From an uncultured Acetatifactor sp. (GTDB lineage: Bacteria > Bacillota > Clostridia > Lachnospirales > Lachnospiraceae), in the NCBI GenBank assembly GCA_910578185.1, contig CAJTPN010000001.1, positions 112,005 to 176,004 of the forward strand: a stretch of 64,000 nt of DNA. Reading direction: 5' to 3'. The notes under the pieces were generated by a model. That model saw only the letters and a program-made list of their open reading frames with translations. It was not told where the DNA came from and made no database searches. Below, piece after piece: positions 9,093 to 17,339 of the stretch. The first letter of the stretch is position 1, and each line of letters begins with the position of its first letter. A program made the position numbers and the translations under genes.

Positions 9093-9914
9093 ATGATCAA
9101 TATACTTTTGTGCGGTAACAGAAAAGTGTTTGACGGTGCGCTGACCCAGCTGATTTCAATGACAAACAGGACAAGGGAGGCGGTTCATGTTTTTTTGATG
9201 ACAATGGACCTGGCTGGGGTAAATGCGGAATATGTTAGCATTACCGGAGAACAGATCGCCTTTTTAAACCGGGTTTTGCAGGAAAAGGATTCACGTCATC
9301 TGGTGGAGAAGCTGGATGTTACGGAACTTTACGCTAGGGAGTTTTCGGGCTGTGTCAATGAGGGAGCATATTGCACACCCTATACATTGCTTCGGCTTTT
9401 GGCGGATATGGTACCTGAATTGCCGGATAAGTTACTCTATCTGGATATTGATATCATGATAGCAAAAGATATCAGACAACTTTACGACATTGATATATCG
9501 GATTATGAATATGGGGCGGTGAAAGAAAAATATGGCTGTTGGCTGATACGTCCGGATTATTTCAACGCAGGCATGCTTTTGATGAATTTGGCCAAGATCA
9601 GGGAGACGGGGCTGCTTGTAAGAGCCAGGGAATTGATTCGCACCAGGAAGCTTTTATTTGCGGATCAGTCGGCTATTTTTAAATGTACTACCAGAAAGCT
9701 GCTGCTGCCCAGAATTTATAACGAACAATCCAAATTTAACAGGAAAGATACCGTGGTGTGTCACTTTTGTAAAAGGCTTATGTTTCTGCCTTATCCCCAC
9801 ACGGAAAATTACAAGCAATGGCAGGTGGAAGAGATCCACAAATATCTTCATTGCCATGCTTTTGACAAGGATCTGGAGGAGTATTTGGATTGGAAACGCA
9901 GAATAGATAACTAG
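9093..9914 (+). CDS. Glycosyltransferase family 8 protein
   Basis: Retaining GT-A-fold glycosyltransferase of family GT8 (LgtC/GatL relatives), using a nucleotide-sugar donor at the cytoplasmic face. The metal-binding DxD motif is in LLYLDIDIMIAKDI (about residues 112-125), and FNAGMLLMNL follows at about 153-162. The C-terminal HxxGxxKPW metal/phosphate motif of typical GT8 enzymes is not intact: VCHFCKRLMFLPYP stands in its place. The gene follows the small DUF3006-like gene by three bases and precedes a second GT8 gene. It lacks a signal peptide. Donor and acceptor are unknown; the adjacent acyltransferases suggest glycolipid or envelope glycan synthesis. Confidence 0.88.
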   Translation: MINILLCGNRKVFDGALTQLISMTNRTREAVHVFLMTMDLAGVNAEYVSITGEQIAFLNRVLQEKDSRHLVEKLDVTELYAREFSGCVNEGAYCTPYTLLRLLADMVPELPDKLLYLDIDIMIAKDIRQLYDIDISDYEYGAVKEKYGCWLIRPDYFNAGMLLMNLAKIRETGLLVRARELIRTRKLLFADQSAIFKCTTRKLLLPRIYNEQSKFNRKDTVVCHFCKRLMFLPYPHTENYKQWQVEEIHKYLHCHAFDKDLEEYLDWKRRIDN

Positions 9915-9935
9915 AATGTGAAGGAGAAATAAGGT

Positions 9936-10874
9936 ATGGATAAGGCGGTGGGAAAAGAAATTCCAGTTTTTTTTGCGGTGGACGACGGTTACAGTCCCTT
10001 TTTGGCAGTTGCGCTGCAGTCAATGATCGACAATGCCTCCAAGGAGAATACTTATTGTGTGAAGGTGCTGAATACGGATATTTCACCGGAGAATAAGAGA
10101 AAGCTTGGGAAATATAAAAGATATAATGTGAGTATTGAGTTTGTGGATCTGAATTATTATATTGAGAAGGTGAAGGACAAGCTGTATACCAGGGATTACT
10201 ATTCCAAGACCACTTATTTCAGGCTCTTTATACCCAATCTCTATCCTCAGTACGACAAGGTGCTTTACCTGGACAGCGACATAGTGATCCTGGACGACAT
10301 TGCAAAGCTTTACAATCTTGACATGGGAAATAACCTGGTGGCGGCAGCCCCTGACGATGTGATTCAATTTAACGAAGTCTTTCGGGTATATGCGGAGAAG
10401 GTAGTGGGAGTTGCCGATTACCGCAATTACTTTAATGCGGGGATTTTGCTGATGAATCTTCATGAATTGCGCAAATTTCATTTCCAGGAAAAATTTTTAT
10501 ATTCTCTGGAACGCATTACGTTTCCTGTGGCACAGGATCAGGATTATTTAAATAGAATGTGTAAGGGCAGGGTAAAATTGTTTGATAGGGTATGGAATAG
10601 GATGCCCATACCGGATCCAAAGATTAAAACGGAAAATGTGAAACTGATTCACTATAATCTTGCCTTTAAGCCTTGGCATTTTGAGGATATCCTGTACAAG
10701 GAGTTTTTTTGGATGTATGCCCATGAGACGGAGTACTTTGACATGATACAACATATCAGAGAAAGCTATACGGAAGCCCAGCGAATCAAGGACAATCAGA
10801 TGCATAAAAAATTGATTCGGTTGGCAAAGAAAGAGTCCGACTGTGTGGGAGACGATCGCAAATCGCGGAGGTAG
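9936..10874 (+). CDS. Glycosyltransferase family 8 protein (second copy)
   Basis: 312-residue GT8 enzyme with all classical landmarks: FFAVDDGYSPFLAVAL near the N-terminus for nucleotide binding, the DxD motif in VLYLDSDIVILDDI (about residues 108-121), YFNAGILLMNL, and the C-terminal HYNLAFKPWHF motif that the preceding gene lacks. AAGGAG precedes the ATG. The tail after about residue 270 is charged and may mediate membrane or partner contact. It is probably in the same operon as 9093-9914. Only about 38% of positions look alike between the two by eye, so they are old paralogues rather than a recent duplication. Confidence 0.92.
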   Translation: MDKAVGKEIPVFFAVDDGYSPFLAVALQSMIDNASKENTYCVKVLNTDISPENKRKLGKYKRYNVSIEFVDLNYYIEKVKDKLYTRDYYSKTTYFRLFIPNLYPQYDKVLYLDSDIVILDDIAKLYNLDMGNNLVAAAPDDVIQFNEVFRVYAEKVVGVADYRNYFNAGILLMNLHELRKFHFQEKFLYSLERITFPVAQDQDYLNRMCKGRVKLFDRVWNRMPIPDPKIKTENVKLIHYNLAFKPWHFEDILYKEFFWMYAHETEYFDMIQHIRESYTEAQRIKDNQMHKKLIRLAKKESDCVGDDRKSRR

Positions 10875-10910
10875 AATAAGTTTCAAACAGTTTCGGGTGT
10901 TACAGAACAC

Positions 10911-10947
10911 GATGTGCCAAAGGCGCATGGCGGAACTTAAATAGGAG
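10911..10947 (+). repeat. RBS-proximal dispersed element, weak copy C
   Basis: The leader of the first PlsC gene contains GTGCC, then GCGCATGGCGG, then CTTAAATAGGAG. It resembles the clearer copies at 33804-33845 and 48352-48393, which share GTGCCGT.G.GCAGCG.CTTTAA.AGGAG. GTGCC and GGCGC can form a small stem just before the ribosome binding site. Confidence 0.35.
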
Positions 10948-10953
10948 ATGAAT

Positions 10954-11868
10954 ATGAGAGATGGAGAGAGGGCAGACGGTGACAAAAAGGGCAGGGAGAG
11001 ATTCCATATACGGCACGGTGCGCCCCGAATTGAGAAGGATCCGGAGCGGCTGAGGGTGTTGGAGCGCATTGGACAGCTGGAAAGGGAGGGCAGGTTTGAC
11101 GTGGATGCAGAGGAAGATCCTCCCACCATTCCGCTGATGCCGGATCAGATCGATTATCTGAGGACCAAGACAGTGAGCAAACTAAAAGTAAAAGCGGCAT
11201 ATGTGTTGGCTGACAGGTTTGTTGACACAGTGCTTCGGGAGAAAAAACTGGTGATTAAAAAGGTGCATGGAATGGAAAACCTAAACGGTGTGGGCAGCGG
11301 CGCCATAATTACCTGCAATCATTTTAATCCCTTTGATTGCTTTACAGTGGAACACTTATTTCAGAAGTCCAGGCATGTGGGTAACAAACAATTGTTTAAG
11401 GTGATACGGGAAGGAAATTATACAAATTTTCCCGGCTTCTACGGATATTTATTCCGTAACTGCAATACGCTTCCTTTAAGCCAGAACAAAAAGACCATGT
11501 ATAATTTCTTGAAAGCGGTGGATACCATTTTGACAAGGGGAGATTTTATTTTGATATACCCGGAGCAGAGCATGTGGTGGAATTACAGGAAGCCGAAGCC
11601 AATGAAAAATGGTGCTTTTAAATTTGCCGCCAAGAATCATGTGCCCGTGATTCCTTTTTTCATCACTATGGAGGATGGAAAAAAGATCGGAAACGACGGT
11701 TTTCCCATGCAGGAATATACTGTTTTTATCAAAGAACCCATCTATCCGTTGGAGGGATGTTCCGAGCGGCAGCAGGCGGAGGAAATGAGAGATCGAAATT
11801 ACCGCGTCTGGAAGCAGATCTATGAGGAGTTTTACGGGATTCCCCTCGCGTATGAGCAGGAAGAATGA
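10954..11868 (+). CDS. 1-acyl-sn-glycerol-3-phosphate acyltransferase-like protein (PlsC family)
   Basis: Membrane-associated acyltransferase of the PlsC/LPLAT family, which transfers an acyl group to a lysophospholipid or related acceptor. The catalytic HX4D motif is in CNHFNPFDCF (His123, Asp128), followed by LIYPEQSMWW, the substrate-binding block, and VPVIPFFITM. An unusual charged N-terminal stretch of about 70 residues (IRHGAPRIEKDPERL region) precedes the domain. The start is ATG 10954 with AGGAG at 10943-10947; an ATG two codons upstream is too close to the site. It overlaps the next acyltransferase by four bases, indicating coupled translation. The acceptor cannot be named. Confidence 0.88.
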   Translation: MRDGERADGDKKGRERFHIRHGAPRIEKDPERLRVLERIGQLEREGRFDVDAEEDPPTIPLMPDQIDYLRTKTVSKLKVKAAYVLADRFVDTVLREKKLVIKKVHGMENLNGVGSGAIITCNHFNPFDCFTVEHLFQKSRHVGNKQLFKVIREGNYTNFPGFYGYLFRNCNTLPLSQNKKTMYNFLKAVDTILTRGDFILIYPEQSMWWNYRKPKPMKNGAFKFAAKNHVPVIPFFITMEDGKKIGNDGFPMQEYTVFIKEPIYPLEGCSERQQAEEMRDRNYRVWKQIYEEFYGIPLAYEQEE

Positions 11869-12632
11869 AAGAGAAAAAAGTGATCTATTACAGGGATGAA
11901 CTGAATGAGGAATTTTCCAACGCCCGGATTGAGCCAAGGGTGATTGACGGAAGCTTTGCATATTTTCACGGGAAATTGTGGAACGTTTGTTCTTTTTTGG
12001 CGCAGAATTTATTCAGCATGCCCATTAAGCTGCTTTATTCCAGGCTGAAATTCAGGATTCGGTTTGTTGGCGTTGATAAATTGAGAAGCTGTAGAAAAAA
12101 AGGATATTTTATCTATGGCAATCATACCCAGCCTTTTGCAGACACCTTTATCCCAAGCCTGGCAAACTATCCCAAGCGTAATTTTTTTATCGTAAATCCG
12201 GAAAATGTGTCCATACCCGGAATGAGGAGGCTTGTGGAGCTGTTGGGAGCGATTCCGATCCCCTGCGATTTAAAGGGAATGAAACATTTTCTCGCTTCCA
12301 TAGAGGATAAGATACGGTGTAACTATTCCGTCACCATTTATCCGGAGGCGCATATTTGGCCTTATTATACCCGTATCCGTCCCTTTAAGGCGGTTTCCTT
12401 CCGCTATCCTGTCAGCTTTTCCTGTCCCGTTTTTGCCTTGACAAACACTTATCATGCCAGGGGAAAGAAAGGGAAGGTGCGGATCGTGACTTATATAGAT
12501 GGTCCCTTCTATCCTGATGAAGGATTGAAACCCGGAGAAAGACAAAAGGATCTGCGTGACAGAGTATATCAATGTATGGTGGAGCGCAGCACAGAGAGCG
12601 ATTTTGAATATATTGAATATAGAAAAAGGTGA
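11865..12632 (+). CDS. PlsC-like acyltransferase with atypical HX5D motif
   Basis: 255-residue LPLAT-like protein. The block IYGNHTQPFADTFIP (His87 to Asp93) corresponds to the NHX4D catalytic motif but has five residues between His and Asp. Downstream, TIYPEAHIWPYYTRIRPF (about 158-175) matches the EGTR-like substrate block region. The N-terminus has a hydrophobic segment around residues 40-60. It starts with ATG 11865, overlapping the previous gene by four bases (ATGA), so the two are probably produced together. It may be an active member of a divergent subfamily or act on a different acceptor; no experimental relative is known to me. Confidence 0.82.
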   Translation: MKEKKVIYYRDELNEEFSNARIEPRVIDGSFAYFHGKLWNVCSFLAQNLFSMPIKLLYSRLKFRIRFVGVDKLRSCRKKGYFIYGNHTQPFADTFIPSLANYPKRNFFIVNPENVSIPGMRRLVELLGAIPIPCDLKGMKHFLASIEDKIRCNYSVTIYPEAHIWPYYTRIRPFKAVSFRYPVSFSCPVFALTNTYHARGKKGKVRIVTYIDGPFYPDEGLKPGERQKDLRDRVYQCMVERSTESDFEYIEYRKR

Positions 12633-12644
12633 TGATAAAAGGGC

Positions 12645-12673
12645 TTGCCAGTTCTTTCCATTTGGTTTACAAT
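12645..12673 (+). promoter_or_regulatory. Sigma-A promoter of the hydrogenase operon
   Basis: TTGCCA (12645-12650) and TACAAT (12668-12673) separated by exactly 17 bases, in the 89-base gap before the diaphorase gene. Predicted transcription start is near 12680, just upstream of the cre site. Confidence 0.7.
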
Positions 12674-12688
12674 GAGAAAGATAAATAA

Positions 12689-12702
12689 TGTAAGCGCTTT
12701 CA
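12689..12702 (+). promoter_or_regulatory. CcpA catabolite-responsive element (cre)
   Basis: TGTAAGCGCTTTCA fits the cre consensus TGWAANCGNTNWCA at every position. It lies about 10-23 bases downstream of the predicted transcription start, a position where CcpA bound with HPr-Ser-P usually blocks elongation. This predicts carbon catabolite control of the hydrogenase operon. Confidence 0.72.
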
Positions 12703-12721
12703 AAAGAATAGGGAGGTTACT

Positions 12722-14572
12722 ATGAGCCGTTTGACAATAGCCACGCCAAATAAGGCGCAGCTTACCGTGGAGCGTCTGTACAAGGATTTGGAAAGACGTA
12801 TTATTGCAAGTCCGCCCGGACTTTGTCCTGTGGATTTGCAGCTTTCTTTTTTAAGGCTCTGCCATGCACAGACCTGTGGAAAATGTTCCCCCTGCCGTAT
12901 CGGCCTGGGCCAGCTTCAGAATCTGCTGGAAGATGTGCTGGAGGGGCGGGGCAGTTTAAAGACGCTGGATTTGATCAAGGAAACTGCTTCCAGCATTATG
13001 GACTCCGCCGACTGTGCCATCGGATATGAGGCGGCCCACATGGTTTTGGCCGGTATGGAAGGGTTTAAGGAGGATTACAAGCATCATATTGAGCACGGTA
13101 AATGCTCCTGCCACATTACGCAGCCTGTGCCCTGTGTGGCTCTGTGTCCGGCAGGAGTGGATATTCCCGGTTACATAGCTTTGGTGAGAGAGGAAAGGTA
13201 TGAAGATGCGGTAAAGCTGATCCGAAAGGATAATCCTTTTCCTACGGCATGCGCATTGATCTGCGAGCACCCCTGTGAGGCAAGATGCCGCAGAAATATG
13301 ATTGACAGTTCCGTAAATATCAGGGGCTTAAAGCGAATGGCGGTGGACAATGCCCGGGCCAATACGGTACCTGTGCCGGAAAAGGCGGAGAGTACGGGCA
13401 AAAGGGTGGCGATTGTGGGAGGCGGTCCGGGCGGACTCTCCGCGGCGTATTATCTGGAATTGATGGGGCATCATGCGGTGGTTTTTGAAGAGAAGGGCAA
13501 ACTGGGTGGTATGCTGCGCTACGGGATACCCAATTATCGTTTTCCCAGGGAGCGTCTGCAGGAGGATATTGATACGATTTTGTCCACTGGTGTGGAGGTT
13601 CACTTGAACACCCGCATTGGCAACGGAGAAGGTGAGATCCCCTTCGGTCGGCTTCGCAGGGAGTATGACGCTGTTTATGTGGCCATCGGTGCCCATACGG
13701 ACAAGAAAATCGGCATAGAAGGGGAGGATTCCCATGGAGTTATGTCCGCAGTGGAAATGCTGCGTCACATAGGGGACGAGGAAATGCCTGATTTTAAGGA
13801 CAAGACTGTGGTTGTAGTGGGTGGCGGTAATGTTGCCATGGACTGCACTCGTTCCGCGATTCGGCTTGGAGCCAAGAAAGTGGGTATCGCCTACCGGAGA
13901 CGGCAGGGGGATATGACTGCATTGCCGGAAGAAGTGGAAGGAGCCATTGCGGAGGGAGCAGAGCTGTATACATTGAAGGCGCCCTATAAAATTGAAGCGG
14001 ATGAAAACGGAAATGTGACGGCTCTCTGGGTGGAGCCTCAGATCATAGGCCCTATCGATTCCTGGGGCAGGGCCAGACCGATTCAGGCGGATGTTCCTTT
14101 GCAGCGGATTCCCTGTGATATCGTGGTAGTGGCCATCGGTCAGGGAATCGAGACCCGTGATTTTGAGGAAGCCGGGCTGTCTGTGAAACGGGGAACCATT
14201 GCGGCCATGAGCGACAGCGAGGTGGAGGATGTCATAGGGGTATTTGCGGGCGGCGACTGTGTGACCGGACCGGCCACGGTGATACGTGCCATTGCCTCCG
14301 GAAAGGTGGCGGCGGCCAATATAGACGAATTTTTGGGTTACCATCATGTGATCGCCTGCGATGTGGAGATTCCGCCCGTGAGTTACGAGGATAAGGAACC
14401 TTGCGGGCGGATACAGCTTTCCGAGGAGGAAGCCGGATCCAGGAAAAAGAATTTTGATGCTTTTGAATGTGGAATGACAAAGCAGGAAGCTTGCCAGGAG
14501 GCGGGCAGATGTCTGCGGTGTGACAAATATGGCTACGGAAGTCTGAAAGGAGGACGTGCTGCGATATGGTAA
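12722..14572 (+). CDS. NfnB/GltD-like flavoprotein with NuoF-type 4Fe-4S domain (hydrogenase-linked diaphorase)
   Basis: 616-residue cytoplasmic electron-transfer flavoprotein. Domain order: a NuoF C-terminal-like 4Fe-4S domain (Cys52, Cys55, Cys58 and Cys98), a GltD-type double 4Fe-4S region (Cys residues 128-142 and Cys177, 181, 185, 189), an FAD site IVGGGPGGLSAAYYLE (about 231-246), an NAD(P)H site VVVVGGGNVAMDC followed by YRRR, and a closing FAD block VFAGGDCVTGPATVIRA. The FMN/NADH-binding half of NuoF is absent, so pyridine nucleotide must bind in the GltD part. It overlaps hydA by seven bases. By context it probably passes electrons between NAD(P)H and HydA, perhaps with ferredoxin as in bifurcating systems; this is inferred. 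Confidence 0.9.
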   Translation: MSRLTIATPNKAQLTVERLYKDLERRIIASPPGLCPVDLQLSFLRLCHAQTCGKCSPCRIGLGQLQNLLEDVLEGRGSLKTLDLIKETASSIMDSADCAIGYEAAHMVLAGMEGFKEDYKHHIEHGKCSCHITQPVPCVALCPAGVDIPGYIALVREERYEDAVKLIRKDNPFPTACALICEHPCEARCRRNMIDSSVNIRGLKRMAVDNARANTVPVPEKAESTGKRVAIVGGGPGGLSAAYYLELMGHHAVVFEEKGKLGGMLRYGIPNYRFPRERLQEDIDTILSTGVEVHLNTRIGNGEGEIPFGRLRREYDAVYVAIGAHTDKKIGIEGEDSHGVMSAVEMLRHIGDEEMPDFKDKTVVVVGGGNVAMDCTRSAIRLGAKKVGIAYRRRQGDMTALPEEVEGAIAEGAELYTLKAPYKIEADENGNVTALWVEPQIIGPIDSWGRARPIQADVPLQRIPCDIVVVAIGQGIETRDFEEAGLSVKRGTIAAMSDSEVEDVIGVFAGGDCVTGPATVIRAIASGKVAAANIDEFLGYHHVIACDVEIPPVSYEDKEPCGRIQLSEEEAGSRKKNFDAFECGMTKQEACQEAGRCLRCDKYGYGSLKGGRAAIW

Positions 14573-16419
14573 ATCTAACGATAGACGGTTTGAATGTTTC
14601 CGTTCCGGAGGGAACTACGGTTATGAAGGCGGCGGCACAAGTTGGTATTGAAATACCGCATCTTTGCTTCCTGGAAGATATCAATGAGATCAGCGCCTGT
14701 AAGGTCTGTGTGGTGGAGATGCAGGGCAAAGAGGAAACAAAGTCCAGAACCAAACTGCTCACCTCCTGTACCAGCCTGGTGGAGGAGGGAATGATCATCT
14801 ATACCAATTCCCCCAGGGTCAGAAAGGTGCGGCGCAGCAATGTGGAGCTGATTCTTTCCCAGCACGATTGTCACTGTGCCACCTGTTCCAGGAGCGGTAA
14901 CTGTAATTTACAGAAAATATCCAATGATCTTGGGATCTTGGAGGTACCGTTTAAGGAGGAGGTTCAAAAGGTACCCTGGGACGGTAATTTCCCTTTGATT
15001 CGGGATTCCAGGAAATGTATCAAGTGTATGCGCTGCGTACAGGTCTGTGATAAGGTGCAGGATATGCGCGTCTGGGATGTACAGAATACCGGTTCCCGTA
15101 CCACGGTGGATGTGGCGGGCAATAAAACCATTGAGAACAGTGATTGTACCCTTTGTGGGCAATGCATTACGCATTGTCCTACCGGGGCCCTTCGGGAGAG
15201 ATATGATATTCCCAAGGTATTTGACGCGCTGGCGGATACAGGAAAGATAACCGTGGTGCAGGTAGCGCCCGCGGTGCGGACTGCCTGGGGGGAAGAACTT
15301 TCCCTTGCTCCGGAAGATTTCACTGAGGGCAAGATGGTTGCGGCGCTGAAACGTATGGGATTTGATTATGTGTTTGACACAAATTTTGCTGCGGATCTGA
15401 CCATAATGGAGGAAGGAAACGAGCTTTTGGAGAGGCTTGGAAATCCAGGGAAATATGCATGGCCCATGTTTACTTCCTGTTGTCCCGGCTGGGTCAGTTT
15501 TGTGTCAAAGAGATATCCAAAGTATCTGCGTAATCTGTCCACGGCAAAGTCACCTCAGCAGATGTTTGGCGCCATGACAAAAACGTATTTTGCGCAGAAA
15601 AAAGGAATTGACCCTCACAATATTTGTAGTATTTCCATTATGCCCTGTGTTTCCAAGAAGCGAGAAGCATCCCTTTCCTATATGAGGAGTGCCGGGGCGG
15701 GACAGGATGTGGACATAGTGTTGACCACCAGGGAGCTGGTGCGGATGATGCGGGCGGAACATATCAACCCGAAATATCTTAAGGAAGAGGCCTTTGATTC
15801 TCCTTTGGGAGAGAGTACGGGTGCAGGCGTGATCTTTGGCGTTACCGGCGGCGTGATGGAAGCGGCGCTGCGCACGGCATATGCCGTGGTGGAAGGGCAT
15901 AATTGTGAGCCGGATGCTTTTAAGGCGGTGCGGGACGGAAACCTTTCGGATCCTTCCGGCGATAATTGTGTCCTTGGCATAAAGGAGGCGCAGGGGCTAT
16001 TGGAAGGCGGCAAGGGGGGGGACGGTCGTACCCTTGGCAGAAGAGAAGCGGATTTTGTGCTGGGCGGCAAGACCTTACATACCTGTACTGTCAGCGGTTT
16101 GGGCAATGCGGAAAGACTGATGCAGGATATTATGGCAGGGAAGGTTCATTATGATTTTGTGGAAGTGATGGCATGTCCCGGAGGCTGCGTGGGCGGCGGA
16201 GGCCAACCCATCCACGACGGATGCGAATTTGCCGGAGAACGTGGCAGCAAACTGTATCAACTGGATCAGAGGAGGACTTTGCGCCATTCTCATGAAAATC
16301 CGGAGGTGCTGAAGGCATATGAGGAATTTTTAGGAAAACCTCTCAGCCATAAGGCACATGAACTGCTTCACTCCAAACATGTCAATGAGTTGGTATTTGA
16401 GACCCATAACTATATCTAA
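14566..16419 (+). CDS. hydA: [FeFe]-hydrogenase catalytic subunit, group A
   Basis: 617-residue cytoplasmic enzyme that reversibly makes H2. The N-terminus has a plant-type 2Fe-2S domain (about 1-78), then a His-Cys 4Fe-4S domain (HDCHCATCSRSGNC, about 102-115), two ferredoxin-type 4Fe-4S motifs (CIKCMRCVQVC and CTLCGQCITHC, about 147-206), and the H-cluster domain. Its three signatures are intact: TSCCPGW (303-309), MPCVSKK (359-365) and ACPGGCVGGGGQP (536-548). A C-terminal small-subunit-like tail follows. The start ATG 14566 lies inside the end of the diaphorase gene, with AAAGGAGG upstream. It is translationally coupled to that gene and falls under the same promoter and cre site. Confidence 0.97.
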   Translation: MVNLTIDGLNVSVPEGTTVMKAAAQVGIEIPHLCFLEDINEISACKVCVVEMQGKEETKSRTKLLTSCTSLVEEGMIIYTNSPRVRKVRRSNVELILSQHDCHCATCSRSGNCNLQKISNDLGILEVPFKEEVQKVPWDGNFPLIRDSRKCIKCMRCVQVCDKVQDMRVWDVQNTGSRTTVDVAGNKTIENSDCTLCGQCITHCPTGALRERYDIPKVFDALADTGKITVVQVAPAVRTAWGEELSLAPEDFTEGKMVAALKRMGFDYVFDTNFAADLTIMEEGNELLERLGNPGKYAWPMFTSCCPGWVSFVSKRYPKYLRNLSTAKSPQQMFGAMTKTYFAQKKGIDPHNICSISIMPCVSKKREASLSYMRSAGAGQDVDIVLTTRELVRMMRAEHINPKYLKEEAFDSPLGESTGAGVIFGVTGGVMEAALRTAYAVVEGHNCEPDAFKAVRDGNLSDPSGDNCVLGIKEAQGLLEGGKGGDGRTLGRREADFVLGGKTLHTCTVSGLGNAERLMQDIMAGKVHYDFVEVMACPGGCVGGGGQPIHDGCEFAGERGSKLYQLDQRRTLRHSHENPEVLKAYEEFLGKPLSHKAHELLHSKHVNELVFETHNYI

Positions 16420-16469
16420 TTTACGAGATGGTCTTTTGGGGACCCATATTTGGCTTTTTGTTCTGAAAA

Positions 16470-16514
16470 ACCCCCTTCTTGGATTCTTCTGTGGCAGAGT
16501 ACATGGAAGGGGGT
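16470..16514 (+). terminator. Hairpin after hydA
   Basis: ACCCCCTTC (16470-16478) and GAAGGGGGT (16506-16514) form a perfect 9-bp stem about 50 bases after hydA. No clear U-run follows, so it may be an mRNA-protecting 3' stem or a weak terminator. Confidence 0.5.
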
Positions 16515-16517
16515 ATA

Positions 16518-16546
16518 TTGTAATTCTTATAATTATTGTCTATAAT
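16518..16546 (+). promoter_or_regulatory. Sigma-A promoter of the OmpR/histidine kinase operon
   Basis: TTGTAA (16518-16523) and TATAAT (16541-16546) with a 17-base spacer. The 138-base leader that follows contains a GTTGG-AA-CCAAC inverted repeat at 16607-16618 that could be an operator. No other gene is visible in the 265-base gap between hydA and the regulator. Confidence 0.65.
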
Positions 16547-16684
16547 CATTCAAAGGCGGGGTGAAAGAAACGTTTTTTCGAACAACTGATGTGTGGGGAC
16601 GTAACGGTTGGAACCAACGGAATACAGATGGGTTAGGTTGGATACGTTAAGAAAAGATCAGGCAGGTAAAGGGAGGTGCTTTTT

Positions 16685-17338
16685 TTGGCGGATATATTGG
16701 TTGTGGAGGATGATGAAGCCATTGCGGGTTTGATTCACATGAATCTGGACAATGAGGGGCATCAATGTTGGATTGCCCGGGACGGGCGGGAGGGAGCATG
16801 CTTGATAGAAAGGCAAAGATTTGACATGGTTTTGCTGGACATCATGCTTCCGGAGATAGACGGCTACGAACTTTTGGAATACATAAAACCTAAGGGTACG
16901 CCGGTGATTTTTCTGACTGCAAAGGGAGCTGTGGAAGAACGAATTCGGGGATTGAAAGCAGGTGCAGACGATTATCTGGCAAAGCCCTTTCAAATCGGGG
17001 AGCTGTTGGCAAGAGTGGAAGCAGTGCTGCGAAGGAAGGGAGTAAATAAGAAAGAGCTTCTTTTTGACGATGTGACGATTTGCTTAGATTCCAGGCAGGT
17101 TACGAAGAGGGGAATTCCGGTGGTGCTTACGGCCAAGGAGTTTGATCTGCTTGTGGAGCTGGTGCGAAATAAAAATGTTGCATTACATCGGGACCGGTTG
17201 TATGAGAAGGTTTGGAAGGAACCCTTCTTTGGAGAAACCAGAACTTTGGATTCCCATATCCGGAGACTGCGAAGAAAACTGGAATGGGAAGAGCGTATCA
17301 AGACGGTTTTTCGCATAGGGTACAGACTGGAGGGATAG
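16685..17338 (+). CDS. OmpR/PhoB-family response regulator
   Basis: Two-domain DNA-binding response regulator. The receiver begins MADILVVEDDEAIAGLI and has its phospho-acceptor Asp in VLLDIMLPEIDGYE and its conserved Lys in DDYLAKPF. The C-terminal winged helix is recognised by LTAKEFDLLVELVRN and TLDSHIRRLRRKL. The best start is TTG 16685, eight bases after GGGAGG at 16671-16676; the in-frame GTG at 16676 overlaps that site. One base separates it from the histidine kinase gene, and the pair probably regulates the efflux-type system downstream. Confidence 0.92.
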   Translation: MADILVVEDDEAIAGLIHMNLDNEGHQCWIARDGREGACLIERQRFDMVLLDIMLPEIDGYELLEYIKPKGTPVIFLTAKGAVEERIRGLKAGADDYLAKPFQIGELLARVEAVLRRKGVNKKELLFDDVTICLDSRQVTKRGIPVVLTAKEFDLLVELVRNKNVALHRDRLYEKVWKEPFFGETRTLDSHIRRLRRKLEWEERIKTVFRIGYRLEG

Positions 17339-17339
17339 A

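Noticed and set aside
13328..14347. Minus-strand ORF of 339 codons inside the diaphorase gene
   Set aside because: Antisense to clear FAD/NADPH-binding motifs; His/Arg-rich composition typical of shadows.
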